A stretch of DNA of 60,000 bases from Adiantum capillus-veneris (lineage: Eukaryota; Streptophyta; Polypodiopsida; Polypodiales; Pteridaceae): assembly GCA_014529385.2 (NCBI GenBank), contig CM043946.1, positions 37,834,058-37,894,057 of the forward strand, given 5' to 3'. Positions 32,892-45,621 of this stretch are shown in pieces. Each line of letters starts with the position of its first letter. Position 1 is the stretch's first letter. The notes beneath the pieces were generated by a model, which had not been told where the DNA came from, made no database searches, and saw only the letters and a list, made by a program, of their open reading frames with translations. Position numbers and translations under genes: made by a program.

Positions 32892-33829
32892 GGAAAAGTC
32901 CCCTAACTCACACACACCTATACACAGTGAAATGGTAGGGATAGCCATAGTGTTTGGATGATTTTGGTAGGGTGGGTTAACTCACTATGGCAATTACGGA
33001 CAGCCAAAAAACGGCTATCAGTGTCAAAGGGGAGTGTTTATTCTGGTGGGTGGGTGGGATGTGTTTTATGATGATTGGAATTAAAGGGTCAATTGTGAGG
33101 TGAATTTTGGCTGAGTGTAAAAGTAGAATAAAAGTAAAAATAAGAGGTGTATTTACACTAGATTAGGGTCTTAATACCTAGATTACCAATGAGGAAAAAC
33201 CACGTGGAAAAAAAGTGCCCAGCGGGATACTTGCATTAAAAAATATTAATGTTCTTAGGCCCTAGGTGGCTTAATTCTTGTGAAGTAAGGTACATTAATA
33301 ATATAGGCTGAATGTGAGTGAATAATAAAAGCAGCCTTTGTCAAGTGTTGAGTCTTTGTTGTCACACAGTTGACGTGAGTTGTTGTCCTTGTTGGTACCT
33401 GTAAGGTGAGTGCATAGGTGGAACACAAAAAACGTGCCAAATGCAAATGCCCAATGATGGGACATTCTATATGCTTGCACAGATATATGAATGGGAAACA
33501 ATATGTTTTGTGAGAAGAGTTTAAATGGGTACTTCCAGGAGTGAATGTAGCTAGAGAAGAAAAATTAAATTTGTCTTCAAGAGCTGCCATTACTCACAAG
33601 AAGGGCTTTTGATGCTCGTGATTTTTGCACTCTCCTCACTGTGTACATATGCGTGAGTGTTTTTTTGGACTACTTCGCTACTCCACCAATTAAAAGGATA
33701 GAATTTGACTCTTATGTGTAGCTATCCAACATGAGCGACTCAATTTTACAATATGCTAAACTCTTCCAGCTTGAGCTTTAGTCGAAATATATAGACTTAG
33801 AGACCACAGAAAATATTAGGACATGAATC
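32892..33829. other. GYP-B interior, no gene seen
   Basis: No reading frame with recognisable content. It lies between the nested element and the decayed coding region. Confidence 0.5.
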
Positions 33830-34188
33830 TTGGGTCTGACACTTTGCTCATTTAGTGGCTCAGTTGCCCAACGCTTGACTATGCCTCAAGTGTTTTTTGC
33901 ACCTGGGCGACGAATTTTTGTACAAAAGAGCTTTTCCCTTGTAGTAGTATTTTTGTTGAGCTCTTTGTTTTCCTATTGCTTGAGAAGATTGGCTAGCTCC
34001 GCTCATCGTGATACTTTTTGGCCCGCCTTCGTAGCTATCTTGAGTGTCGGAGATGACTTCAACCATTTGCTTGTCTTTAGGTTGCATTTTAGGTACCCAT
34101 ATGTATCTGGTTCTTGGTGTAGGCTTTGGTTGGCATATTACTAATTGGTTGACTGGTTCATTGTGTTCATTGTCGTTTTCTTCAAGAT

Positions 34189-34352
34189 CTAGTCTTGAAA
34201 TGGAAGAATATAGGCTTGGTTCCTTGGGTAACCGTTTGTTACTTGTGTAGTATCCTTGTGCTTCAAGAATATTAGTCTTGAAATGGAAGAATATAGGCTT
34301 GGTTCCTTGGGTAACCGTTTGTTACTTGTGTAGTATCCTTGTGCTTGAAGAA
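34189..34352. repeat. Tandem duplication, ~80-bp unit
   Basis: Two nearly identical copies beginning TAGTCTTGAAATGGAAG (about 34190 and about 34270), differing by about one base. The spacing is close to 80 bp. Confidence 0.9.
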
Positions 34353-34935
34353 TATTAGATGGCACGATCCATGATGTTGATGAAAATGTCTTCAAGTATA
34401 CAAGTTGTGTACCATCTAGGGGAATGACTGGTGGGGGATTCCCTTGTCGAGGTGTAGGCCTTCTAGATGTGAACTTATTCTGGTACCTTTTTATGGCCTT
34501 ATCATTTAATCTCCGCTTTGAGAATGGATGTTAGCTTATCTTGCGGTTGAGTTGCTTTGTTTTGAGCCATTCTCTGCTGCATAGGCTGAAGTCTTTGGTT
34601 TTGGTAACCAAATCTTCACTTATCCTGCATAATAGCCTTGCTCGGCTAAGCTGTATTGGGATGCAACCCATCCCATGTGCTTTTCTTGTATTCTCTGGCT
34701 AGGTTGATCTATCCAAACTGGATCCTTGAATTTGATCTCTTGTGTAGCAACGTAAACTTTGGCTGGCTTTTGATGACGTTCTCACAGTGTTGGGTACTTT
34801 GGTTGAAGATCTTCTTGTGGCTCTATTTTTTACCTTGAAGCATGCTGGCTTTTGAAGTAGAAGCTTTGTCTTTTACTTGCGTTGGTTGGGCTAAAGACTT
34901 TGACAAAAGGGAAGGCTTTTGTTGGTAGGATAGTT

Positions 34936-35085
34936 GCATTAGGACTATGTTGACAAGTTGATTTTGGTGACGTTTGTATTGAGGGCGAAGATCGAACCTG
35001 GGGCTTCTGTATTGCATTAGGACTATGTTGACAAGTTGATTTTGGTGACGTTTGTATTGAGGGCGAAGATCGAACAGAGTCTTTC
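34936..35085. repeat. Tandem duplication, 78-bp unit
   Basis: GCATTAGGACTATGTTGAC... starts at 34936 and again at 35014 and runs to GATCGAAC in both. 78 bp equals 26 codons, so a minus-strand frame stays open through the duplication. Confidence 0.9.
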
Positions 35086-36589
35086 TCTTCTGTTTCCCTA
35101 GATGATTCTTTTAGACGGGGTCCAAGTATGTGACTTATAGGGTGGCCACAGATGGTAAACTCATCCATATTTTTCAAATTGGCTATTTCATAGTGTCTGC
35201 CATATTTGTCGACCACAATGACATCTTGACCTGTTGGGTTCACAAATGTAAACCAATATAAATTTTTGCTTTACTTAATTCTCCAGGTCTAGGATCTAAG
35301 CATATCAATGGGACTCCTGAAAAGGATGCTGCTTCTTGTAAAACTGGACTTCTTAATCCCATTTTCAAAGAGATATGGTCTCTTTGTTGAATTTGAACTC
35401 CCCCCATCTGAGAGGGTTCCATATCTGATGATGGCATCTGTTTATTAGCTGATGATATTACTTTTTGTGCTCTGTCAAGTAGCTCTTGAGACCAAGATAG
35501 GTCTTTCCAAAGTTGTGCTATCTCCATAGCTGATACTTCCGGTGTATTTCCTACTTGTGCAATTTGATGTGTTTGTGCTTTGTCTGGTGATGATGCAGTC
35601 TACGAGACTTGTGTCGTGTTGTGCCATGTTGTGCCTTGTGTTGTGCCACTCGTTTGTGCAGTGATAGCTGTAGGTGTCAACTCTTCCATGTTCATAGTAA
35701 GAGATAGAGCCATGACTAGATGATAAACATTACCACCTTTAGAATTGTAGACTTCTCTTCTTGATCCAATTTCTTTCACTGCAAAATATTGATTGTTCTC
35801 TGCAGGAACTTCATGACTTGTGACAGGCCTGTAGTATCAATAGTACTTGTTCACATAGAGGGTTCCAATATGCCATTTCCCATCTTGTGCTTTCTATAGT
35901 TGAATGCTTGGAAGATATGCGTAGAGATCTATAAGTTGATCTTGGTACAACATTTCTATCTCATTGCCAATGTATTTTCTGTGCATCATGTAAACTGATC
36001 CCAAACAGTCTTCTATGAAATCTGGATGTGGGTGTAGTACATTCTAGGTTCTTTCAACCTCCACATATTCAGATGTCTAGGTAGCAAGCCCAATTTACAA
36101 ATCGCTATCCTTCTTTGTCTTGATATACAAAAGCCCGATTTACATCCTCATAGCATGGAAATCCTTTGTAATGGCCAATTAAAAAGAGCTCAAAATTTCT
36201 CTCTTGTGATTTATGTGGATGTACTTGAAGCTTTGTCTTGGCTAGGCCAACTCCCTTGAGATGCCATTGCACTGCTTCCTGTCTCGACTCTTTGTCGTAC
36301 CTGTTTGTGATGGTCTTGAGTTGCAGCCCTGAATAGCTAGGGCCCAATGCTAACAAAATTTAGCCCTTGTGTTAGTCTCTTTCTCTTGATCTCCTCAGTT
36401 GTTGTAGATGACCTCAATTTTTTGAACTCTCTCGATTGGTCTCTGCTTGCACTGCTTGAATTTTCCTAGCTCACTTGGCTGCCAAGGCCGAGACTGACTT
36501 GTCTAGCCGCTTTCTTTGCCTAGAGCTTTGTAGAGGTCTAGATCTGACTGGAGTGTTGTGATAAGTATGAGACTTACCACTATTCTGCA

Positions 36590-36860
36590 ATGGTAGGCCG
36601 AAGGCCACAAAGGCGTAGGATATGGGGTGGTGGAGCAATTGCGTAGGGAGCCCAAAAGGGCGTAGCAAAGGGATGGGGCAAGTCCCGCCTAGGGAAAGAG
36701 TATGGGAAATAAATGCGCAGGGTGAAGATATGGTGCAAGTAAAGTGTGGGAAAATAGTTGTGCAGGCGTAGGAAGTAGGGTGGCGGAAAGCTCACGCGTA
36801 GGGAATCCAACACATACTATGCGTAGGAAGAGGAGGGCAAAGCCCGGTGCCGTGAACAAT
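36590..36860. repeat. Degenerate GCGTAGG-word repeat region
   Basis: The word GCGTAGG or GCGCAGG/GCGTAGC recurs at irregular 20-60 bp spacing in a G-rich strand with repeated GGATATGGGGTGG-like phrases. No gene supported. Confidence 0.5.
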
Positions 36861-38969
36861 AAGGCATAGCAAGAGGGATGTTGCGGGGAGCGTAGGTTAT
36901 GGAGGCGAGAGGAGATGTGGGGCTAGTGGCCTGGAGACAGGGCATGGAAGTTGCAGAAAAATCCCGGGGCTTTAATGGATGGAGGTGCGGGTGATGGCAT
37001 TCGACTACACGACAGCGTGCCAGGAGTAAATGATGGGGGGGGGGTGCATCAGGGGCGTGAAAGAATGGCGGAGGGCTGAGCGGGGTGCAATAACGTCGAG
37101 CCATTAGGATATGGCGGGGGCCAATGGGCGCAGGGCAGGGGTGGTGGGGTGGTTATTTTTTGCCTTTGATGTTTTTTATAAATTTTTACGTTTTTTTTTG
37201 TTATTTTTTATGTTTTTATCTTTTTTTCTTTTTAAAAAAATTTGAGAAGAGATAGAGAGAGAAAGGGAGAAAAGGAGTTTTTTAATAAACAAATAAATAA
37301 AAATTAATAGGAAAAAGGAGAAAATAAAGATAAAAGGGGGGGAATTTTTAATAAAATAAATACAAATAAGTAAAAATAAAAAAGAAAAAATCAAAATAGG
37401 CGGAGGATTTTTTTCTTATTATTATTATTTTTAAAAAATAAAAAATAAAAAGAAAAAACTCAAAATATCGCCAAGAGCCTCTTCACACACACTTTTCGAG
37501 GGGAGCGTGCCTCGCCTCGGGCGCATACGCGGGCGGGCTCTGGGTAGGGGCAAAAGGTTTACAGAGATCAAGAGAGAGGTCGAAAGTGGCGTGTGAAACT
37601 CGGGTGCGCGTGCGTGTGCATGCGTCAGCGCAAGTGCACGCCAAGGGTAAAATTCAATGCAGGGCGTAAAAATACCACAAAAATTGCAAAAAATAGCCTA
37701 AACAATCACAGGCACTCACGTGATCATTGTGCACACTCGGGCACATATACGATGCACAAAGTTTTTCCAAATTTTTAATTTTTAACTAATTTTAAGCAAA
37801 ATTTAGGCAAATAATTAGCAACAAATTGCCAAAAAATTACCAAAAATTAGTCAAAACATTATTGAAAAATTACAACAATTTTTTGCACTTCTTGAGCTAC
37901 GTGATCATGCAAACATACTCAAATGATCATGAAAACATAATCCAACATTGCATCAAACAGGCTTCACGGGCACTTAAAAATTGTGTTTTTTGCCCAAAAT
38001 CAACTCGAAAATTACGCAAACATTAGTGCAAAAATTTGCAATTTCTGCACATCAATGGGAGACATTCAAATCAGCCGTTTAACACCAACAAACATCCAAT
38101 CAATTACAATCAATCGATCACAAATACACTTTTTGCATCAAAATCTACACGTAGTGTGTACACATCAAATTTTGCCCAATTTTTGGCAGCATAATGGCGC
38201 TATTTTGGCAATCAAAAAACCATAACCATAAACCAACAATGGTTATACATCAGCAATTTGGCACCAAAATTGCCACCAATTTGCATCAAATGTAATAAGA
38301 CTTATTCTGCAGAGTTTTGATGAATATTTTTGTTTAGAGTACATTTTGTTCATTCCAGTGTTTTTCCACAGTATAGGATTTCATTTTAATCGTTCTCGTG
38401 AAGTTTCAAATTTTGACTCGGGAGCCAATTTCGAGGGTACTATGGTCAAAATTTGGAAAAGTTTTGTATGTAGCACTTGTAGCCCTCGACACGAGGAAAA
38501 ATAATGCTTGTTTGTGTTTTTGTTGGTTCCTACATTTTGATGCCCGTTTCAGCCAGTAGATTAGAGAAAAAGTGAGAAAATGTTGTTTTAGATTGTTTTT
38601 GTGAAAAGTGCTGACTTGCAGGTAACTTTTCGAGCAAACTGAGCCGGATATGTATTTTTCGCGTCTCACAACTTTCGAAGAGCTCGATAAGACGAACAAA
38701 TTCATGTGAGACAAACCCGGTCAAATTTTGAACCGTTTGGAAGTTATGGCTCGCTAAAAATGGCCAGAAAGTGTCTAAAATTGCTAACTTACGAGTGTGG
38801 GTTGCATTTTGTGGTTCGTATGTGTTTGAAAGCAGGACGTCTCTTTTCAGAACCTATTTTGGACCACTTTTGCTAAAGACTAAGAGAAGGACGAAAATAG
38901 CCACTTTTTGGCCTCGCGTGAAGAAGACAGCCTGGGGAGAAGAAGGCTATTCTACAGGAAGACACCTTG

Positions 38970-39065
38970 TGATTGAGATTGGGAGTGAGAATGAGATTGA
39001 GAGTGAGAGTGAGAGTGAGAGTGAGAACTGTGCACAGATTGAAAGTGAGATTGAGAATGAGATAG
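38970..39065. repeat. GAGTGA/GAGATT minisatellite
   Basis: About a dozen 6-base units (GAGTGA, GAGATT, GAATGA) in tandem. One frame reads alternating Glu-Ser residues, but there is no reason to call a gene. Confidence 0.85.
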
Positions 39066-39589
39066 CTCGGGGGTGGTCGGGAGGTTTATACGAGCTACGA
39101 TCTTCTTGTACTCGGGAATTGATTTCATATATACATCTCTGATTTCGTGCGTCTACTCTGTGTACTTGCAAATTTTTGTTATTTAGTTGTTGTAGTCCCG
39201 TGTCTCGTCACATCAAATGTGTGCGAAAACTAGCACCACCGTCTACACATAGATGGGCATAAACCGCACATAAATCTTGCACCAAATGTGTGCACAAAAT
39301 TCTTCACCAAAACCTGCAAATTTCAGCGATTAGAGTGATCAAATGCACTCACATTGCACAATGAAATGCATTGAATTCCTTAATCCAATTGACGTTTACA
39401 CACATGTGTGTGTAGGCAACCGCACCGTAATTTTACCTACAAGCACAAATCAAAACAATCAATGTGTAACATCAAATTGCACCAAATTAAACACACCATT
39501 GCATTGGGCATGCATCCAATTGATGATTAGAATGAACTCCCCTCAAAATGCCCAATTAATGTTTTTTTTGAAATTAGGGAAAATTAGTA

Positions 39590-39850
39590 ACTAATTGGTG
39601 ATTTTTGGCTACTCATTGCGATCAATTAAATGCATTTAGATTGTGTGCACCACATAAGAATGTTGTCCACATCTCCAATTAGATTTCCCCTTGTGTGCAA
39701 CACAAAAAACAACAACTAATTAGTGATTAGTCAATGATTTTGGCCACTCATTGCGCACATTTGGAGTGTCATTAGAGTGTGTGGACTACATAAGAATGTT
39801 GTCAACACACCTAATTAGACTTCTACTTGTGTGTAGCACAAAAAACATTA
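39590..39850. repeat. Imperfect tandem duplication, ~130-bp unit
   Basis: Both units contain TGATTTTGGC-ACTCATTGCG, then ACATAAGAATGTTGTC-ACA and CTTGTGTG-A-CACAAAAAAC, in the same order. Confidence 0.8.
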
Positions 39851-40126
39851 ACCAGTCAACAGAAAATTAACCCCAAAGTTAGTGAAAATTAGTAAAAATT
39901 AGTGAATTGAAGAGGTGAAATTAGTGATCAAAATCAATGTCTTGGGATTGGTTTGTGTAATGCAAGCCTCAATCTTTGCAAATCTAAGTCACACGCTTAC
40001 TTATTTACCTCCAATTAGCAAAAAAAATAACCCAAAATCAATCAAATTAGTAAGAAATTAACCTCCTCTAATCGCTCCAATGGCACCTCTAGCTTAGTCA
40101 TTCACTCCTCGGCATAACAGCCCCAA

Positions 40127-41134
40127 TGTTGGTGTGGGCCATACTATAGTGGATGCACCAACACAATTTGTCGAATCTGAGAAGAGTATGACCTGGCTAG
40201 GGCATGGAAACACACAATTGACGCTTGTGCGTGCCACGTAGAGGATTAGGATGGGAAATCTAGCTATTTAGAGAGCTAATGACAAGGAGAACTACAAGCT
40301 AGCATGCTACTTCTCTACCATTCAGTCTAATCTCGCACACACAAGAGCTTAATCATGATCATAGCTCACTAATCAACCACTAACCACTCACTAATCAAGC
40401 ACACACACGCGCATAAACAAGCATAGCCAAGGCACACAGGGACTACACCGATCTACACACACATAAGCATGCTTAACAAGAGAGGGAATTTGATTAAAAG
40501 AGAGAAATTAACACACAAAACCAGCCATAAATCATGTATTAATTAAGCACAGATTACATGAATGCGTAGGTGAGAGAGAAGGGGTTAGAGTTTAGCTAGT
40601 TTCAATGCCGAACACGCCAACGCACGCGTGTAGTGAGCTTAACTCCATAGCCATCTCCTTCTTCACAACTCCATAGCCAAGAGCTTGCTCTCTTGAAAAG
40701 TAGGTCTCTCCCAAAGTGATTCTAGAAAAGTGACATTCACATTGGTGCATTTGACATATATACTTCCTAGGTTTTTTAGAAGTGGCCAGGCGCCCAAATG
40801 GCCAGACTCACTTATCTGATGTCTACACTGCCTAGGCTCCATTATTAGCACAATTGTTACAAGTTGGAACTCCGGAGGAGCCCAATACACAACTACAATC
40901 CACTCTTGCGGTCTTTTGATGGGAATTTACATAAAACATAGGTGTCCATGGACGATGACCGTAACTCCTTCTGATTGCATCTGATCCTTCTCCTCTCCGC
41001 ATCTTCCAATGATCTTCACTTCATTTACATCTTAGCATCACATCCACATCCTCTGATATTATCGTCACTTACTGAAATAGTAAATATGGCATAGACCTTC
41101 ATAGTAAGGTACCGTTAACCACTGCTAGTTAACA
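40127..41134 (-). repeat. GYP-B 5' LTR
   Basis: 1008 bp, direct copy of 25176-26184, followed by GTTCA at 41135. Confidence 0.9.
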
Positions 41135-41139
41135 GTTCA
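41135..41139. repeat. Target site duplication of GYP-B, right copy (GTTCA)
   Basis: Exact repeat of 25171-25175. Confidence 0.88.
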
Positions 41140-41755
41140 TTTCCATATAACATCTGTTTTAACACTGAGCATTGAGTCTTGATGATTCTTATTACAATTA
41201 GCACACCATTATTTTTGCAATTATGCAATGAATGGCACACACATATTTCCACCCTAGCCATAGCTAGGCTTATCATTTGGTTTCAAAGACTATGATGGCT
41301 AATATCCATTTCTTAGCCTAATTTGAATCTTACGAATTATCCCCTATGCTAGGCCAAGTAATCCTCTTCTCACATTATTGGGTTGAATTAAATTATTATT
41401 GTGTTTGTACTTAGGATTAGGATTAGCATTAAACCATCCCTTTCTTATTCAAGCTCATTTTTGGATATGCAGATGTGCCACTTTCCTTAGCGAGTTGATG
41501 AAAAGGATCCTATTCTTTCTTGCTTGATCTAAAAGCCTTTTAGGTTTCATCTATATTTGGTGATACATTTGGGCTTAGAGGAAAGGTCAATTTGCTGAGC
41601 TATATATAGTGTCTCTATATATAGCACCATGGTCCCCTCTCTATAAACTCATCTCGCGTAGTCATTGGACACACTTTGGGGTTTACAGATGATTGTGTCG
41701 TCTCTCTCTCTCTCTCTCTCTTCTCCCTCGTCTCCTGTCGCGTCTCTATTCAACA
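41140..41755 (+). repeat. COP-5 LTR, second part
   Basis: Resumes after GYP-B. It contains TATA-like CTATATATAG words (41597-41626), a CT run (41700-41720) and ends TTCAACA, the same style of end as COP-1. No gene inside. Confidence 0.7.
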
Positions 41756-41767
41756 TGGTATCAGAGC
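41756..41767 (+). promoter_or_regulatory. COP-5 primer binding site (initiator tRNA-Met)
   Basis: TGGTATCAGAGC directly after the LTR end. Gypsy-type integrase sequence, not copia gag, follows within about 25 bp. Confidence 0.9.
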
Positions 41768-41784
41768 ATACAAAGACCATGAGT

Positions 41785-42825
41785 TGCCACGATGGTGTTT
41801 GTGGTGCGCACTTTGCACTAGACATCACTAGCAAAATAATCTTGCAAGCACGTTTTACTTGGCCTAGCCTCAATAGGGATGTACATCATCGGTGTAAAAC
41901 ATGCACATAGTGCTAGAGAGTAGGTACTAGGTGACTCATTTATGAGCACAAACTCCAATCCTTTCTTTTGTACCTTTTGAGAAATGGGCAATAGATGCCA
42001 TAAGTCCTCTTCCTCGAGTGTGGTTTGGTAAACAATACATTATTATGGGAGTACTAGACTACATTAGTAAATGGGCAGAAGCTGCACCAGCTACTAGGAT
42101 AACAACTAAAGAAGTAGCCAAATTCATTTTCAAAAACATCACTTGCAGGGTTGGTACTTCACTTGAAATCATATGAGGTAGAGGGCTTAGATATAGGGTA
42201 GACTTAGTTGGTGAATTAATGGAACAATTGGGCATCTAGCAGCGGCACTCCACACCCTATTATCCTCAATATAATGGGCTAGTAGAGATACTAAATGGTA
42301 TGATCTGCAAAATTATCACTAAGTAGGTCAATAACAAGCCTCAAGATTGGGATAGGGAATTATTAGTAGCATTATGGGCCTAAAAAAACTCTCTTGATTA
42401 CACTCCATTTGAACTCGTTTATGGTAAGGAGGCTATTTTACTTATTTTGGTGTAACTAGCCAGCCTCAAAGTTCTTCATACAGGAAGTGACAACCCCAAG
42501 GAATGGCTAGAGCAATGGATACTCGACCTGGAATTCTTGGAACTACATAGAGATTATGCCATCAAAATCTAGGCCACCCAAGTAGAACTAAGATGCCTAA
42601 AGTTTAACACAACACTTAGTGTCAAAGGTCTGATAGCGGGCATGTTAGTCCTCAGGTATGTTAATCACTATGACATGCAAGGATACTTAGTTCATGCCAA
42701 GGTGGGAAGGCCCCTATGTCATTTTATGCAAGCATTCCAACAGTAATTACCACCTATAAGATGTCAATGGACGCATCCACAAAACTAGAGTCAAAGGCTA
42801 AAGTATGAAGCCTTATTTTTAGAGG
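41785..42825 (+). pseudogene. Dead gypsy integrase (relative of GYP-C)
   Basis: A plus-strand reading that parallels the GYP-C integrase segment by segment. The zinc-binding region has CHDGVCGAHFALDIT and WPSLNRDVHHRCKTC. The first catalytic Asp lies in VLDYISKWAEA (about 42050). At the second site the codons read a stop and Gly where the family has ISDRG (about 42170). The third Glu is kept in NGLVEILNGM (about 42280). The C-terminal tail runs to a Lys-Pro-Tyr-Phe end near 42815, as in GYP-C. Stops and shifts throughout. Its upstream pol is absent. Confidence 0.85.
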
Positions 42826-43808
<983 letters not shown>

Positions 43809-45534
43809 TGATGGTGGGAAATGACAAACCATATGGGGTGGCCTCTACACCACACATATCCTGAACATCCCAAAGCATCATCTCAAGGTAGGAATGATCC
43901 TATAGGCAGGAGGGGCACCACCTATCATAAGTGCGGCTAGGACGCAAACATACATGACCTAGGATAGCAAAACTCAAATGCCCTCTAGGTACTCAACATG
44001 AAATGGTGGTATAGCAGATGTCCATATGTTAGAAAATTCCTAATCACTAGTCATTAGTGTTTGCACGAGGGAGGTATGTGAAAAGCTTGGAACAGGGCAC
44101 ATTGACTAGTGGGAGAGATTGCATGTGATGCATCACAAGCAAGGTGATATACAAGAGACGAAACATCCCTTGATTAGGGGAAATCAAATTAGAGACTAGA
44201 CCCCAAAGATCAAAAACACATTTGCACCCTTTATTGGCGATGATGATACTTACAAGTGGTGGTCTTGATGACTACAAACCTGGTTCTTGGCATTAGGGAT
44301 GCATCATGGAATGTGGGTGTCATATAGTGCATGGCAAGGTTGGAGCTAGCGGGGAGGTTCGTTGAGGGGGAACATCAAGACGATGCGTCCACCAATGACA
44401 TCAATCACCAACATCAAGAGCCGCCCAAGGTAGAATGGGGTTGATACCTTCAATCAAGCATGCTCATGTTGCTTGGCAAGAGAGTAGTGAGTACTTCATG
44501 TGCATAGAGTGGTCATGATTAGTAACTCAACCATGATGTGTTGAATCTAGGAGAATGGTGATGTTGCCAATGCTCAAATGCCCAAGCTTGCAACCAAACC
44601 TGATGTCATTAGCTATCAAGCATGGGGTCCACTACGTGCTTAGTTGTGCTTAAAATGTAGAGTGCATGGAGCTAGTGTGTTCTTCCTTCACTTGTGTGTT
44701 GTGTCTCCTTTTGTGCTAAGTGGAGGTCTCTTTATGTAGGCTTGAGAGGTGGACCTTACCTAATAATCATTGCAAGTATCCATTGGTCGCTGTAGAAGGT
44801 CTAGATGCCTCTCTAGTAAGAGAGATAGAGAGAGAGGAAAGAGTGGGGTGGAGAGAGTTTTTTTACAATCCACTAGCCATGGCTAGGTTATTAGGGAAGA
44901 ATGGGGGTTTAGGGCATTTACAAGGGTTTTGTCGATGGTTCGGGTGGTTGGTGTGAGGTTTTAGTGCTACTGGAGTCAGTTTTTGTCGTGAGAAGCCGAG
45001 ATGTTATGTGTTACCTCCTTTCGGTGCTGGTCCGGGCATGCCTTCGGTGCAACTTCTTGTTTTGGAGTTGGCGACACACGAGTTAGCCGCCTTCTTTCCT
45101 TTGGTGTTGATGTCGTATTCTCATTTTCTTTTTTTAAAAATTGTGAGTGTGTATATGCGTGCATGTGATGCGTGTGTGTATGTATGAGTATATGTGTTGT
45201 GTGTAGTGTGTATCATATATGGTAAGTATGTGTGTAGTGCCATGTGTGGGAATGAGAGAAGGATGGGGGGTGTTTTTTTAATCAATTATATATATATATA
45301 CATAATATATATTGTGTGTTTACTGCGCGCATGGAAAACAGAGCGACGAGAGGGGAAGGCACTGGGAAAGATGGGAGGGGAGAGTGCATGTGTGTCCGCG
45401 TGTGTGTAGGGTGTGAGAGAGAAAGAGATCGCTTCACTCCTGCAAATTGCTCCTACGGGCTGGTCCGAGCACAGAGAGCGAGAGAGAGAGAGCGGGGGTG
45501 AGGTGGCAAGGGAGGGAGTGGGTGTGTGGGTTGT

Positions 45535-45621
<87 letters not shown>

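Larger units (their letters stand above)
33830..36400 (-). pseudogene. Unrecognised decayed coding region inside GYP-B
   Basis: A minus-strand protein-like reading about 2.5 kb long, broken by several stops and shifts. Segments: 36356-36105 (SGLQLKTITNRYDKE, FPCYEDVNRAFVYQDKEG); about 36030-35540 (CLGSVYMMHRKYIGNEIEML, GTLYVNKYY, SHEVPAENNQYFAVKEIGS); 35527-35240; 35243-34830 (QDVIVVDKYGRHYEIANLKN, then a Ser/Pro-rich repeat); and 34400-33860 (NPPPVIPLDGTQLVYLKTF, then a Gln/Lys-rich tail). One stop is TGA between two Tyr pairs. The ordering of a folded N-terminal part and a low-complexity C-terminal part could fit a gag-like protein of GYP-B or a captured host gene. I do not recognise the family. 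Confidence 0.45.
36861..40126. other. GYP-B interior, noncoding leader-like region
   Basis: No gene seen. Contents: a G-rich stretch to 37150; a very AT-rich low-complexity stretch (37155-37465) with long A and T runs; a GC-rich island (37490-37560); an A-rich region with many AAAATTGC/TTTGCAC words (37640-38300); a GAGTGA minisatellite (38970-39065); and a pair of imperfect ~130-bp tandem units (39590-39850). Confidence 0.55.
25176..41134 (-). mobile_element. GYP-B: 16 kb LTR element lacking its own pol, with GYP-A2 nested inside
   Basis: Direct LTRs 25176-26184 (1009 bp) and 40127-41134 (1008 bp), TGTTGG...TTAACA, and a perfect 5-bp flank repeat GTTCA. Minus orientation is suggested by the purine tract GGATGGTGGGAG next to the left LTR and by a primer-site-like TTGGGGCTGTTATGCCG next to the right one. 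Removing GYP-A2 (about 6.7 kb) leaves an element of about 9.2 kb. Its interior has no recognisable RT, RNase H or integrase, only a decayed ORF region and repeats. It may be a LARD-type non-autonomous element moved by another element's enzymes; that is inference. Confidence 0.85.

Noticed and set aside
37176-37394. Minus-strand Phe/Ile/Leu-rich ORF resembling a membrane protein
   Set aside because: Translation of an AT-rich low-complexity stretch.
38947-39171. Ser-rich or Glu/Ser-rich ORFs at 39 kb
   Set aside because: Produced by the GAGTGA minisatellite.
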